64,000 nucleotides of DNA from Yimella lutea (lineage in GTDB: Bacteria > Actinomycetota > Actinomycetes > Actinomycetales > Dermatophilaceae). The notes under the pieces are model-generated. The model did not search any database. It was not told the origin of the DNA and saw only the letters and a list, made by a program, of their open reading frames with translations. Positions 8,115 to 19,407 of this stretch are shown here, in pieces. Each line of letters opens with the position of its first letter. Within the stretch, counting starts at the first letter, position 1. The position numbers were made by a program, and so were the translations under genes. The DNA is taken from positions 806,001 through 870,000 of the forward strand of contig NZ_VFMO01000001.1 of assembly GCF_006715095.1 (NCBI RefSeq), given 5' to 3'.

Positions 8115-9518
8115 GTGCTGAAACAAGTGTTGGCCGGTGGCGCCGTCGTTCTGCTGGCTGTCGGCGGTTACGGCGTGCTGGACGTTCACGACAAGGTTCC
8201 CGGCATCCTCACCCTCGACAGCACCAGCCCTTCACCCGTGCCATTGCCCTCGCAGACCACCCCGGCGCCGTCGTACCCCGCCCCGAAACCGCCGTCCGCG
8301 CCGTCCGCAGTGCCCGTCGCGTCCGGGCAACCGTTGAGCGCCCCGCAGGTGGCCGCTGCGTTGAAGGGACCGCTCGCGTCCAAGGGCTACCTGAAGGACA
8401 CCTCGGTCGTCGTACGCGACGCGGCGACCGGCGCGACCCTCTTCGACCAAGCCGGCGCGCGCGCCCTCATCCCGGCATCGACCACGAAACTGCTCGCGGC
8501 CTGGGCTGTCGCCACGACCATGGACCTGAACAAGCCGTTCACGACGAAGGTGGTCGACCACGGCGGACAGCCCGTGCTCGTTGCCGGCGGAGACACGGTC
8601 CTCGCGCGGGGCAAGGGTGATCCGAACCAGATCGTCGGTCACGCCGGCGTCGCCGATCTGGCCGCACAGGTCGCGACCGGGCTGAAGAAGCAGGGTCGCA
8701 CCTCGGTGACCGTCGGCCTCGACACCACCACCTACGCACCCGGTCCGGACGCGGTGAGGACCTGGCACCCCGACTACCTCGGGATGGGATTCTCGGCCCG
8801 GATCGCGCAACTCGGCCTGTCCACCGAGCGCTCACAACCCCCGAAGCCTGCCGCAGCCGACCCGAACAGGTCGGTGCTGAACGCGTTGATCTCCGAACTC
8901 GGCAAGCGCGGCATCACCGCGGTCGCCGGCGGCGAGGTCAAGTCCGCAGCTGGAGTCCCCGTACTCGGGTCGGTGCAGAGTGCCCCGTTGATCGACGTGC
9001 TCGGTCAAGCGATGCGTGACAGTGACAACGCGATGATCGAATCCCTCACGCGCGCAGCTGCGTTCGGTCAGGGCGTACCCAGTGACTCTGTCACGACATG
9101 GGTGAGTTCCCTGCTCGAGAAGGACGGGTTCGACACCACCGGCGTGAAGCTCGCCGATGTCAGCGGACTGTCCGACGGCACCACGATCCCGGCGAAGCTG
9201 TTGAGCGACCTGCTCGTTGCCGGCACGACCGGCAAGAGCAAGCCCTTCCAGGAAGTACTCGCCCGCGAGTCGGTCGCTGCCTGGAACGGCACCCTGCACG
9301 ACCGCTACTCCCTCGACTCCGACAAGTGGGCCGCCGGTGAGGTGCGGGCCAAGACCGGCAGCCTGCCCGACGTCAGCTCACTCGCCGGCACGGTCGTCAC
9401 CGATTCCGGACGCCTTCTCGTCTTCGCGATCACCAGCAACGGCCCGATGAACGGGGCCGGCGCGTGGGGCGTCCGCGCCGCGATCGACAACACCGTTGCG
9501 GCGCTCGCGAAGCTCTGA
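8115..9518 (+). CDS. dacB: D-alanyl-D-alanine carboxypeptidase/endopeptidase (PBP4 class)
   Basis: Cell-wall penicillin-binding protein of 467 aa that trims or cleaves peptidoglycan stem peptides outside the membrane. An N-terminal membrane anchor (GGAVVLLAVGGYGVLDV) is followed by a Pro/Ser-rich linker. The active-site triad is SxxK in PASTTKLLA, SxN in DSDNAMIE and KTG in AKTGSLPDVSS. GTG at 8115 follows GGAAGGGA. It heads the dacB-zincin-tilS-hpt-ftsH gene order conserved in many actinobacteria. Confidence 0.92.
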   Translation: MLKQVLAGGAVVLLAVGGYGVLDVHDKVPGILTLDSTSPSPVPLPSQTTPAPSYPAPKPPSAPSAVPVASGQPLSAPQVAAALKGPLASKGYLKDTSVVVRDAATGATLFDQAGARALIPASTTKLLAAWAVATTMDLNKPFTTKVVDHGGQPVLVAGGDTVLARGKGDPNQIVGHAGVADLAAQVATGLKKQGRTSVTVGLDTTTYAPGPDAVRTWHPDYLGMGFSARIAQLGLSTERSQPPKPAAADPNRSVLNALISELGKRGITAVAGGEVKSAAGVPVLGSVQSAPLIDVLGQAMRDSDNAMIESLTRAAAFGQGVPSDSVTTWVSSLLEKDGFDTTGVKLADVSGLSDGTTIPAKLLSDLLVAGTTGKSKPFQEVLARESVAAWNGTLHDRYSLDSDKWAAGEVRAKTGSLPDVSSLAGTVVTDSGRLLVFAITSNGPMNGAGAWGVRAAIDNTVAALAKL

Positions 9519-9544
9519 CCGAACCGTCGCTTAGGTTGGCTGAC

Positions 9545-10582
9545 ATGTCGTACGTGGATTGGACCATCGCCCGCCGCATCGGACGACGCGTGGCCGGCGA
9601 CGGCCCGACCGTGAGTCTGGGGGAGGCGCACGCCGTCACCGAGGATCTTCGGATCGCGGCAGAACGCGCCTACGAACCGGTCGCGTCCACTGCCCGCCTC
9701 GACACCACCGGTCATCCGCACTCGCCGGTGCACGTCGTGGACCGGGGCACCTGGATCGACGTCAACGTCAACTCGTTCGCATCGCTGACCGACCCGGTGA
9801 TGGACAAACTGCTGGCCAAGCGGGCCGGCGGCCGGGCCACCCGGGCCGTGACGTCCAAGGTCTCCGGCACCGAGGCCGGCGGGTTGCTCGGATTCGTCTC
9901 GTCGAAGGTGCTGGGCCAGTACGACCTCGCCCCCGGTGGACAGCCGAGCCTGCTGCTCGTGGCTCCCAACATCGTTGCGGCAGAACGGGAACTGAACGTA
10001 GACAGCCACGACTTCCGGCTGTGGGTGTGCCTGCACGAGGAGACCCACCGAGTGCAGTTCACTGCCGTCCCATGGCTGCGCGATCACATGATCGACAGTT
10101 CGAGGTCACTGATGGTCGACCTGGTGCCCGACCCCGAGGCCATGCCGCAGAAGCTGAAGGAGATCAGCTCTCGGCTGCCGGCCGCGCTCAAGGAGGGCGG
10201 CAGCGGGCTCGCCGACGTGTTCGTCACGTCCGAGCAGCGCGAACGGGTCGCTGCGCTGACCGCCGTCATGTCGCTGCTTGAGGGCCACGCCGATGTTGTG
10301 ATGGACGACGTCGGCCCTCAGGTCGTGCCCAGCGTCGAGGAGATCCGGCGCAAGTTCGACCAGCGGCGCAAGGGTGCCGGTTCGGTCGACCGGGTGTTGC
10401 GCCGATTGCTCGGCCTCGAGGCCAAGATGCGGCAGTACCGCGACGGCGCCGTCTTCTGCCGCGCGGTGATCGACAAGGTCGGTGTCGACGGACTCAACGA
10501 GGTCTGGACCTCACCGGAGACCCTCCCGACCGCCGTGGAGATCACCGAGCCCGAACGCTGGCTCGCCCGCGTCCATGGTTGA
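9545..10582 (+). CDS. Zinc-dependent metalloprotease, actinobacterial zincin family
   Basis: A 345-aa protein with the zincin motif HEETHRVQF (near residue 164), in which the two His and the Glu supply metal binding and catalysis. The family is often annotated as coenzyme F420 biosynthesis-associated, but the evidence for that is weak; membership rests on the HExxH region and the position beside tilS. ATG at 9545 is 7 nt after TAGGTT (9532-9537), so it is probably leaderless. The stop overlaps the TTG start of tilS. The substrate is unknown. Confidence 0.85.
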   Translation: MSYVDWTIARRIGRRVAGDGPTVSLGEAHAVTEDLRIAAERAYEPVASTARLDTTGHPHSPVHVVDRGTWIDVNVNSFASLTDPVMDKLLAKRAGGRATRAVTSKVSGTEAGGLLGFVSSKVLGQYDLAPGGQPSLLLVAPNIVAAERELNVDSHDFRLWVCLHEETHRVQFTAVPWLRDHMIDSSRSLMVDLVPDPEAMPQKLKEISSRLPAALKEGGSGLADVFVTSEQRERVAALTAVMSLLEGHADVVMDDVGPQVVPSVEEIRRKFDQRRKGAGSVDRVLRRLLGLEAKMRQYRDGAVFCRAVIDKVGVDGLNEVWTSPETLPTAVEITEPERWLARVHG

Positions 10583-11571
10583 GTGGTCGGTCAGCGGTGC
10601 CCGGGCCTGACCCCGCGGTCGCCGCCATCCGGTTGGCCGTGCGGACCGCGCTGCGGGACAACGGGTTACGCCGGGTGATCGTCGGGTGCTCGGGCGGCGC
10701 AGACTCCACGGCCCTGGCTGCCGCCGTCGCCTTCGAGGCACCCAAGCTGGATGCAGAAGCGCTGGCGATGGTCGTCGATCACGGGCTCCAGGACGGCTCG
10801 GCACAGATCGCGCAGGACGCGGCCGAACGCGTCCGCCGCCTCGGACTGTCCGCGCAGGTGGTCGCGGTCGAGGTCGCCGACAGCAAGGACGGTCCGGAGG
10901 CGGCAGCCCGCGCAGCACGGTACGCGGCGCTTCGAGAAGCCGCGGGGCGGACGGAAGCGGACGCAATCCTGCTCGGCCACACCCAGGACGACCAGGCGGA
11001 GAGCGTGCTGCTCGGGCTCGTGCGGGGGTCCGGGCTCCGGTCCATCGCGGCGATGGCACCGGCCGGGCACGGCCTCGTCCGACCGCTGCTGCGCATCAGC
11101 CGACAGCAGACCCGGCAGGCGTGCGCGGCCGAGGGATTGGTGTTCTGGGACGACCCGCACAACGACGACCCACGCTTTTCCCGGGTGCGTGTGCGTCGCG
11201 CGCTCGCCCATCTCGAAGGTGATCTCGGTCCGGGATTGATCAAGGGTCTTGCCCGCACGGCCGACCTCGCCCGCCAGGACGCCGACCACCTCGACGCCGA
11301 AACAGCAGCGCTGCAGGACCGCCTGGGTGGTGCGCCGTGGCCGGTGGAGGAGTTGACGGGCGTCCCGATCGCGATTCGCACCCGGTGGTGGCGCGGAGCG
11401 CTTGCGGCGCAGGGCGCGGTCATCGCCGACCTGTCCTCGACACACGTGGCGTCCCTGGAGACCCTGCTCACCGGTTGGCGCGGGCAAGGACCCGTGGACG
11501 TCCCCGGACGGCTTCGGGTGCGACGAGGCACCGGGCAGATCCACGTCGAGCCCAGCGGTCAGGTTGAATAG
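10579..11571 (+). CDS. tilS: tRNA(Ile)-lysidine synthetase
   Basis: Modifies the wobble cytidine of the CAU-anticodon tRNA-Ile to lysidine using ATP and lysine, so that it reads AUA. The PP-loop SGGADSTALA is near residue 37, and GHTQDDQAES is a conserved catalytic segment. The C-terminal half is short, as in other actinobacterial TilS (330 aa). The start is uncertain: TTG at 10579 overlaps the previous stop (TTGA), while GTG at 10597 is an alternative six codons in. Confidence 0.9.
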   Translation: MSGRSAVPGPDPAVAAIRLAVRTALRDNGLRRVIVGCSGGADSTALAAAVAFEAPKLDAEALAMVVDHGLQDGSAQIAQDAAERVRRLGLSAQVVAVEVADSKDGPEAAARAARYAALREAAGRTEADAILLGHTQDDQAESVLLGLVRGSGLRSIAAMAPAGHGLVRPLLRISRQQTRQACAAEGLVFWDDPHNDDPRFSRVRVRRALAHLEGDLGPGLIKGLARTADLARQDADHLDAETAALQDRLGGAPWPVEELTGVPIAIRTRWWRGALAAQGAVIADLSSTHVASLETLLTGWRGQGPVDVPGRLRVRRGTGQIHVEPSGQVE

Positions 11572-11575
11572 GCCC

Positions 11576-12127
11576 ATGGATTCCGCGCACCTCGGTGACG
11601 ACCTCGACCACGTCCTGTACACGCAGGAGCAGATCCACGCCCGGCTCGAGGAGCTCGGCAAGGAGATCTGGGCCGACTACCACGACAAGGAAGTGCTGCT
11701 GGTCGGCGTCCTGAAGGGCGCGGTGTTGGTGATGGCCGACCTCATGCGTGCGCTGCCCGGCACCGTGACCATGGACTGGATGGCTGTGTCGTCGTATGGC
11801 TCGGGCACCAAGTCCTCCGGCGTCGTCCGCATCCTGAAGGACCTCGACACCGACATCTCGAACCGGCACGTGCTGATCGTCGAGGACATCATCGACTCTG
11901 GGCTGACCCTGAACTGGATCCGCAGCAACCTGCTGTCCCGCAACCCGGCTTCGCTGGAGATCTGCACCCTGCTGCGCAAGCCCGAGGCCGCCAAGGTCGA
12001 GATCGACTGCAAGTACGTCGGCTTCGAGATCCCCAACGAGTTCGTCGTCGGTTACGGCCTGGACTTCGACGAGAAGTACCGCAACTTGCGCGACATCGGC
12101 GTGCTCGCGCCGCACATGTACTCGTAG
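11576..12127 (+). CDS. hpt: Hypoxanthine phosphoribosyltransferase
   Basis: Purine salvage enzyme (183 aa) making IMP/GMP from bases and PRPP. The PRPP loop VLIVEDIIDSGLTL is at about residues 99-112, and the hydrophobic strand VLLVGVLKGAV precedes it. ATG at 11576 lies 4 nt after the tilS stop. tilS-hpt-ftsH is a conserved order in many bacteria. Confidence 0.94.
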   Translation: MDSAHLGDDLDHVLYTQEQIHARLEELGKEIWADYHDKEVLLVGVLKGAVLVMADLMRALPGTVTMDWMAVSSYGSGTKSSGVVRILKDLDTDISNRHVLIVEDIIDSGLTLNWIRSNLLSRNPASLEICTLLRKPEAAKVEIDCKYVGFEIPNEFVVGYGLDFDEKYRNLRDIGVLAPHMYS

Positions 12128-12285
12128 GCTTCGCGGGCTCAGCCTTCGACTACATCTGCGCCTTCTGTGACGACTTCTCCTCCGGCCGCGCTCGCAGGCT
12201 CGCACGGTCCGGCATCGTCGCCGGCACGGACCGATGTGAGGTAGCCGGAACACAATTCGTTCCTGGTCCGTTGGGGCTGGGAGGA

Positions 12286-12394
12286 TGGACCGATCGGTTT
12301 GCGCCGGTCCACCACGATGTAGCGTCGGTCAGCGATTCGGCTGTCGGTCAGCTGGTAATGCACAGTGAGCAGGAGGCACGGGGCGACCACCCCG
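12286..12394 (+). promoter_or_regulatory. ftsH leader: dyad, direct repeats, SD and start-proximal hairpin
   Basis: The 274-bp gap before ftsH holds an inverted repeat TGGACCG/CGGTCCA (12286-12292 with 12305-12311) with a 10-bp palindrome ACCGATCGGT inside. There are two direct copies of GTCGGTCAGC 19 bp apart (12324, 12343). A full AGGAGG lies at 12371-12376, followed by a 5-bp hairpin CGGGG/CCCCG (12379-12394) just before the ATG at 12402. A 15-codon open frame (12358-12405) ends in an ATGA overlap with ftsH. Which of these elements act is inference. Confidence 0.4.
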
Positions 12395-12401
12395 CACGTA
12401 C

Positions 12402-14388
<1,987 letters not shown>

Positions 14389-14417
<29 letters not shown>

Positions 14418-14982
14418 TCGTGATCGCGCCGCCGCGGCGGTGCGTGAACTGCTGATCGCGGTCGGGGAGGACCCCGACCGCGACGGCCTGGTCGACACCC
14501 CGATGCGGGTCGCCAAGTCGTTCGAGGAAGTGTTCTCCGGCCTGGATCAGGATCCCGCCGAGGTGCTCTCGCGCACCTTCGAGATCGATCACGACGAGCT
14601 GATCATCGTCAAGGACATCGAGCTCTACAGCACCTGCGAGCACCACCTGGTGCCCTTCCACGGCGTCGCACACGTCGGATACATCCCGGCCAAGGACGGA
14701 CGAGTGACCGGGCTGTCGAAGATCGCCCGCCTGGTCGATGTGTTCGCCAAGCGTCCGCAGGTGCAGGAGCGGCTGACCACGCAGATCGCCGACGCGATCA
14801 TCACCCACCTGGATGCCCAGGGCGTGCTGGTGGTCTTGGAATGCGAGCACCTGTGCATGTCGATGCGCGGCGTGCGTAAGCCCGGCGCCACGACGATCAC
14901 CTCCGCGGTGCGAGGCGTGCTGCGTGACCCGGCGACCCGGTCCGAGGCGATGAGCCTGATGAAGGCTTCCTCCCACCGATGA
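14389..14982 (+). CDS. folE: GTP cyclohydrolase I
   Basis: First step of folate synthesis, GTP to dihydroneopterin triphosphate (197 aa). Zinc ligands sit in [10 protein letters not shown] (Cys and His, near residue 81) and [11 protein letters not shown] (near 152). The GTG at 14389 lies inside the ftsH 3' end (29-nt overlap), and its product begins [12 protein letters not shown]. More upstream starts would give an unrelated Arg-rich N-terminus. It is co-transcribed with folP and folBK through ATGA overlaps. Confidence 0.94.
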
Positions 14983-15818
14983 CCGCCCGGTCGTTGCCGA
15001 AGCGGCCCGCCGACCGCCCGTTGGTCATGGGCGTGGTCAACGTGACCCCCGATTCGTTCTCCGACGGCGGACGCTGGTTCGACCACGAAGCCGCGATCGC
15101 GCACGGTCGCGACCTCATCGCCCAGGGTGCCGACATCCTGGACGTCGGTGGCGAGTCGACCCGTCCAGGTGCCGAACGACCGTCCGCCCAGGATGAACAG
15201 GCCCGCGTGCTGCCGGTGGTCGAGGCTCTTGCTGCCGACGTGCCGATCTCGGTCGACACGATGCGCGCATCCGTGGCGCACGCGTGCGTCGAGGCCGGAG
15301 CGGCGATCGTGAATGACGTCAGCGGGGGCCTGGCCGACCCGGAAATGGCGACCATGGTTGCCGAGGTCGGGGCGGCGTACGTCGCCATGCACTGGCGCGG
15401 TCACAGTCACGACATGCAGACCCGCACGCAGTACGACGATGTGGTCGAGGACGTCCTGCGTGAGCTGAGCGAGCGCCGGGACGCACTGTTGGACAGCGGG
15501 ATCCGTCCTGAGCTGTTGGTGCTCGACCCGGGCCTGGGTTTCGCCAAGACAGCCGCTCAGAACTGGGCGGTGTTGCGTGCCACGCCGCGCTTCATGGAAC
15601 TCGGTCACGAATTGTTGGTCGGGGCCTCCCGTAAGTCCTTCCTCGGTCCGGTCGGATCGGTGGACGGTTCGCCGTTGCCCGCCGACCGGCGTGATGCCGC
15701 GACGGCTGCGGTCAGCGTGGTGCTGGCCCAGGCCGGGGTCTGGGCGATCCGCGTGCACGAGGTGCGCTCCACCATGGCGGCCTGCGACGTCGTCGGCTCG
15801 CTGCGGGCGGCGCGATGA
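14979..15818 (+). CDS. folP: Dihydropteroate synthase
   Basis: Joins p-aminobenzoate to dihydropterin pyrophosphate and is the sulfonamide target (279 aa). The signature strand [15 protein letters not shown] is at about residues 17-31, and GGESTRPGA, the pterin-binding DVSGG region and the C-terminal RVHEV are all present. It starts at the ATGA overlap with folE and ends in an ATGA overlap with folBK. Confidence 0.95.
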   Translation: MTARSLPKRPADRPLVMGVVNVTPDSFSDGGRWFDHEAAIAHGRDLIAQGADILDVGGESTRPGAERPSAQDEQARVLPVVEALAADVPISVDTMRASVAHACVEAGAAIVNDVSGGLADPEMATMVAEVGAAYVAMHWRGHSHDMQTRTQYDDVVEDVLRELSERRDALLDSGIRPELLVLDPGLGFAKTAAQNWAVLRATPRFMELGHELLVGASRKSFLGPVGSVDGSPLPADRRDAATAAVSVVLAQAGVWAIRVHEVRSTMAACDVVGSLRAAR

Positions 15819-16696
15819 GCGACACGATCACGATCACCGGCCTCGAGGTCACCACCTGCCACGGCGTCCTTGCGAGCGAGAAGGTCGAGCCGCAGCGCTT
15901 CCTCGCCGACATCACGTTCGGCATCGACGTCCGCCGGGCCGGCGAGTCCGACGACCTCACCAGGTCGGTCAGCTACGCCGACGTCGCCCAGGCGGCCGAG
16001 GCCGTCCTGCGCGGCGAACCGGTCGATCTCATCGAGACTCTGGCCGAGCGCATCGCCGCGTCCACGCTTTCCTTTCCCGGGGTCGAGTCCGCCACCGTGA
16101 CCATTCGCAAGCCGCAGGCTCCTGCCGGCGTCCCGTTCCACGACGCCCGGTTGGGTGGGCCCGCGGTCACCGTGCACCGCGAGCACGACCGCCCTGTCGT
16201 CATCGCAGCGGGCGCCAACCTCGGCGACCGGCAGGCCACGCTGAAGGCCGCGATCCGCGCGCTGGACGAGACCGACGGACTCACCGTCGTCGCGGTCGCG
16301 CCACTCGTCGAGACCGACCCGGTCGGCGGACCTGACCAGCCCGACTACCTCAACACCGTCATCTTGGGCCGCTCGCGCCTGGCGCCGCAGACGCTGCTCG
16401 ACCGGCTGCACCAGATCGAGCGCTGGCACCACCGCACCCGCGAAGGCCGTTGGGGGGCAAGGACGCTCGACCTCGATCTGATTCAGGTCGGCGACCCGTC
16501 CGACGGCTCCGATCTGACCAGTGACACCGACGAGCTGACCCTGCCGCACCCGCGAGCCGGCGAGCGCGGTTTCGTGTTGGTGCCCTGGGGGAACCTCGAC
16601 CCGGGTGCCCGGTTGCGCACCGCGGACGGCGTCCGCGCGGTCAGCGATCTCGCCGCCGAGGTCGACACCACCGGAGTCCGGGCGGTGAACGACTGA
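15815..16696 (+). CDS. Bifunctional dihydroneopterin aldolase / HPPK (FolB-FolK fusion)
   Basis: A 293-aa fusion of two consecutive folate enzymes. Residues 1-118 are FolB (GLEVTTCHGVLASEKV at the start, Glu and Tyr/Lys region SYADVAQ). Residues about 127-280 are FolK, the pyrophosphokinase (AAGANLGDRQATL, then RWGARTLDLDLIQVGD with the metal-binding Asp pair, then LPHPRAGERGFVL). The fused form is common in Micrococcales. The stop and the next start share one base (TGATG). Confidence 0.93.
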   Translation: MSDTITITGLEVTTCHGVLASEKVEPQRFLADITFGIDVRRAGESDDLTRSVSYADVAQAAEAVLRGEPVDLIETLAERIAASTLSFPGVESATVTIRKPQAPAGVPFHDARLGGPAVTVHREHDRPVVIAAGANLGDRQATLKAAIRALDETDGLTVVAVAPLVETDPVGGPDQPDYLNTVILGRSRLAPQTLLDRLHQIERWHHRTREGRWGARTLDLDLIQVGDPSDGSDLTSDTDELTLPHPRAGERGFVLVPWGNLDPGARLRTADGVRAVSDLAAEVDTTGVRAVND

Positions 16697-17178
16697 TGCA
16701 GGACGGTGTCCAGGTACGACACCCGGTGATCGCCGGCGTCATCGCTTTCGTGCTGTCCTACGGTTTCCTGCGCTTCTGGAGCACGCAGGGCAACACGATC
16801 CCGCAGATCAGTTGGTTCACTGTCGCGGTCATCGCGCTGATGGGCGGGCTGGTCGCCGCCGGCGGTTGGCAGATCCGCTCGTACCGCCGGCACACCGCGC
16901 GCCGGATGCCGGCGCCCCAGGTGGCCCGTCGGACGTTGGTCGCCGCACAGGCGTCCGCCCTCGTCGGCGGCGTGCTCGCCGGTTGGTATGCGGGTCACGC
17001 AGCGGCGGCATTGCACAACCTCGACTCCGACCGTCTGCGCGGCATCGCGATCGTCGCGGCGGCCTCGGCTCTCGCGTCCGTCGGTCTGGCGATCATCGGC
17101 TTCGTGGTGCAGCAGTGGTGCCGCATCGACGAGGACGACGACGACAAGAAGCCGAAGGGCGACGCCACTCCCGCGTGA
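16696..17178 (+). CDS. DUF3180 membrane protein
   Basis: A 160-aa protein with four predicted membrane helices (about residues 9-25, 36-54, 82-102 and 118-136) and an acidic/Lys tail (DEDDDDKKPKGD). The family is defined by its constant position after folK in actinobacteria; its function is unknown. It ends the ftsH-fol operon. The 86 bp to the convergent nuoD-like gene has AT-rich imperfect repeats but no clear terminator. Confidence 0.8.
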   Translation: MQDGVQVRHPVIAGVIAFVLSYGFLRFWSTQGNTIPQISWFTVAVIALMGGLVAAGGWQIRSYRRHTARRMPAPQVARRTLVAAQASALVGGVLAGWYAGHAAAALHNLDSDRLRGIAIVAAASALASVGLAIIGFVVQQWCRIDEDDDDKKPKGDATPA

Positions 17179-17264
17179 GGCCGTCCGTGCGCGGACAGAT
17201 CGAGGGAGAATTGTTCCGTGAGCAGGAGAATTTCCCTGCCGGTGAGGAAAATCCCTTCCCGTAA

Positions 17265-18482
17265 TCAGCGGTCGATGTCGCCGACGACGAAGAACATCGA
17301 TCCCAGGATCGCGACCATGTCGGCGACCAGGGTCTCCTCGAGCACTTCACTCAGGACGGCCACATTGTTGAACGATGCCGACCGGAGCTTCAGGCGCCAT
17401 GGCGTCTTGTCACCGCGGGAGACGAGGTAGTAGCCGTTGAACCCCAACGGGTTCTCGGTCGCGAAGTAGTCGGTGCCCTCGGGCACCTTCAGCACCTTCG
17501 GCAGCTTCACGTTGACCGGTCCGGCCGGCATCGAGCGCAACCGATCCACGCAGGCTTCGGCCAGGTCGAGGCTGACATGGATCTGCTCCAGGAGCACTTC
17601 CAGGCGTGCCTCGCAGTCGCCGGCGGTGCGGGTCACCACGCGTCCGGGGCCGCCGGGCGCGAACAATTCACCGTAGGCAAGGTAGGGCTGGTCGCGACGC
17701 AGATCGACGTCGAGCCCGCTGGCTCGTGCGATCGGCCCGCTGACTCCGTACGCCTTCGCGGTGCGGGCCGACAGCACGCCGACCCCACGCGTGCGGGCAC
17801 GCAGAATCTCGTTGCCGATCAGCAGCGATTCGAGTTCGGGCAGGCGCCGGCGGACGGCCTCGATCGCCGCGTCCACCCGCTGCAACCAGCCGGCCGGCAG
17901 GTCGTCACGCAGGCCACCGACGCGGGAGAACATGTAGTGCATCCGTCCGCCGGAGATCTCCTCCATGACGGCCTGCAACTCCTCGCGCTCGCGGAAGCTG
18001 TAGAAGATCGGGGTGATCGCACCGAGCTCGAGTGGGTAGGAGCCGGCGAACATCAGGTGGTTCAGTACGCGATTGAGTTCGGCCAGCAGAGTGCGCGTCC
18101 AGGTGGCCCGTTGGGGCACGTCCATGCCCAGCATCCGCTCGACCGTGAGGGCGACACCGATCTCGTTGCTGAACGCCGACAGCCAGTCGTGTCGATTTGC
18201 CAGCACCATGATCTGCCGGTAGTCGCGCACCTCGAACAGCTTCTCCGCGCCGCGGTGCATGTAGCCGATGACCGGTTCGGCGTGCTTGATCAGCTCGCCG
18301 TCGAGGGTGAGCCGCAGACGAAGGACGCCGTGCGTCGCGGGGTGCTGCGGACCGATGTTGAGCACCATGTCGGTGGTGGAGAAACCGGTGCCGCCCACCG
18401 CCGCGGTCACTGATGGAGAATTTTGTGGTCCTGTGTCCGACCGGTTGCCCGCAAAGCGTTCGTCGTCGGAGCTGGAGGGCAT
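17265..18482 (-). CDS. Orphan NuoD-like (49-kDa complex I subunit) protein
   Basis: A 405-aa homologue of the quinone-site subunit of NADH dehydrogenase, with no other nuo gene in the window. The N-terminal motif GPQHPATHG (quinone-cavity His at 51), [10 protein letters not shown] (residues 73-82) and the C-terminal [12 protein letters not shown] are all intact, so it folds as NuoD. The Tyr that contacts quinone in complex I (bovine Tyr108) is Trp100 here. Arg77 matches the Arg that NDUFAF7 methylates in the human subunit, and a MidA/NDUFAF7-family gene lies two genes away. The start at 18482 is the longest; the conserved domain begins near residue 37. It may act outside complex I. Confidence 0.85.
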   Translation of the reverse strand: MPSSSDDERFAGNRSDTGPQNSPSVTAAVGGTGFSTTDMVLNIGPQHPATHGVLRLRLTLDGELIKHAEPVIGYMHRGAEKLFEVRDYRQIMVLANRHDWLSAFSNEIGVALTVERMLGMDVPQRATWTRTLLAELNRVLNHLMFAGSYPLELGAITPIFYSFREREELQAVMEEISGGRMHYMFSRVGGLRDDLPAGWLQRVDAAIEAVRRRLPELESLLIGNEILRARTRGVGVLSARTAKAYGVSGPIARASGLDVDLRRDQPYLAYGELFAPGGPGRVVTRTAGDCEARLEVLLEQIHVSLDLAEACVDRLRSMPAGPVNVKLPKVLKVPEGTDYFATENPLGFNGYYLVSRGDKTPWRLKLRSASFNNVAVLSEVLEETLVADMVAILGSMFFVVGDIDR

Positions 18483-18556
18483 GGGGCCAGTTCATCCCAC
18501 CCGGGCGCAGCGTGCAAGCCGCCTCGCTGAGGGTGGCGGAAGGTACCGTGGGCGGC

Positions 18557-19407
18557 GTGAACGATCAGATGGGGGACCAGGGGCCGCACACGCCGCCGCC
18601 GTCGCAGGACCGCTATTACCAGCGGTACCTGCAGGACACCGACCCGACGCTTCGGAGTTCGGGTGGAGCAGGCACCGGTGGTCGCAACGCGCTCATCGCC
18701 GCAGGAGTCATCGCTGCGCTCGCGCTCGGTGGAGTCGGCATCTGGGCGTTGACCGGCGGTGACGACGAGCAGGTCCAGGGCGGCGCTTCGCCGCCGACCA
18801 CCGCCACCACGACACAGACCACGACCACATCGGCGTCGACGACGAGCACCACCACGTCGAGTTCGCCGACTGTCGAGCCTATGACGTTCCGGACAACGAC
18901 AAGTGGGAACCACCGAAGCACTCCGGTGACCTGCAGGGGTGGCTCGCCGACAACAAGGAGGACAAGGGCGTGGTCGCCAGCGCGCCGTCCGAGTACGGCA
19001 AGGGTCACTGTCCGACGGCGAAGACCGCCGCCACCGGATTCATCGGCTTCGTGAACATCGGCACCCGCGACCCGGCGGAAGCCGCCCCGTCCGTCATCGA
19101 GAACGTCGCGAAGCTGATCACGTACGACAAGAAGACGAAGAAGTACCTGAAGTACAGCCCGGCCCGAACGCGTCAGATCACCGTGAACGGCGGGAAGACG
19201 CCTGCGATCGAGTCGCTGATGACGATGGACGTCGCGAACCCCGAAGCGAAGAGGTGCGAGGGGAAGAAGGCCGAGGCCCGGGTCGTCGCCTTCTCCGGTA
19301 GCGGGGTATCGGTGATGCTGTTGATCTCACGCGACATGGACACCAAGAAGAAGATGTCCGACCAGGACATCCTCGACATCATCAACTCGTTGCGTCCGAA
19401 GAAGTGA
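18557..19407 (+). pseudogene. Frameshifted single-pass membrane protein with Thr-rich linker
   Basis: From GTG 18557 (7 nt after TACCGT, 18544-18549) the frame gives a soluble N-terminus, a membrane helix (ALIAAGVIAALALGGVGIWAL, residues about 38-58) and a Thr-rich linker. It then becomes Arg-rich nonsense and stops at 19054. A second frame is open through the linker and reads as a coherent extracellular domain (VEFADCRAYDVPDNDKW ... KGHCPTAKTAATGFIGFVNI) to 19407. The shift falls in ACC/ACG repeats at about 18800-18870. It may be a disrupted gene, slippage-prone coding sequence or a sequencing error. The domain has paired Cys residues; no family is recognised. Confidence 0.7.

Noticed and set aside
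17179..17264. Terminator between DUF3180 and nuoD-like gene
   Set aside because: Only a weak 5-6-bp AT-rich stem (TTTCC/GGAAA) without a proper T-run; not strong enough to call.
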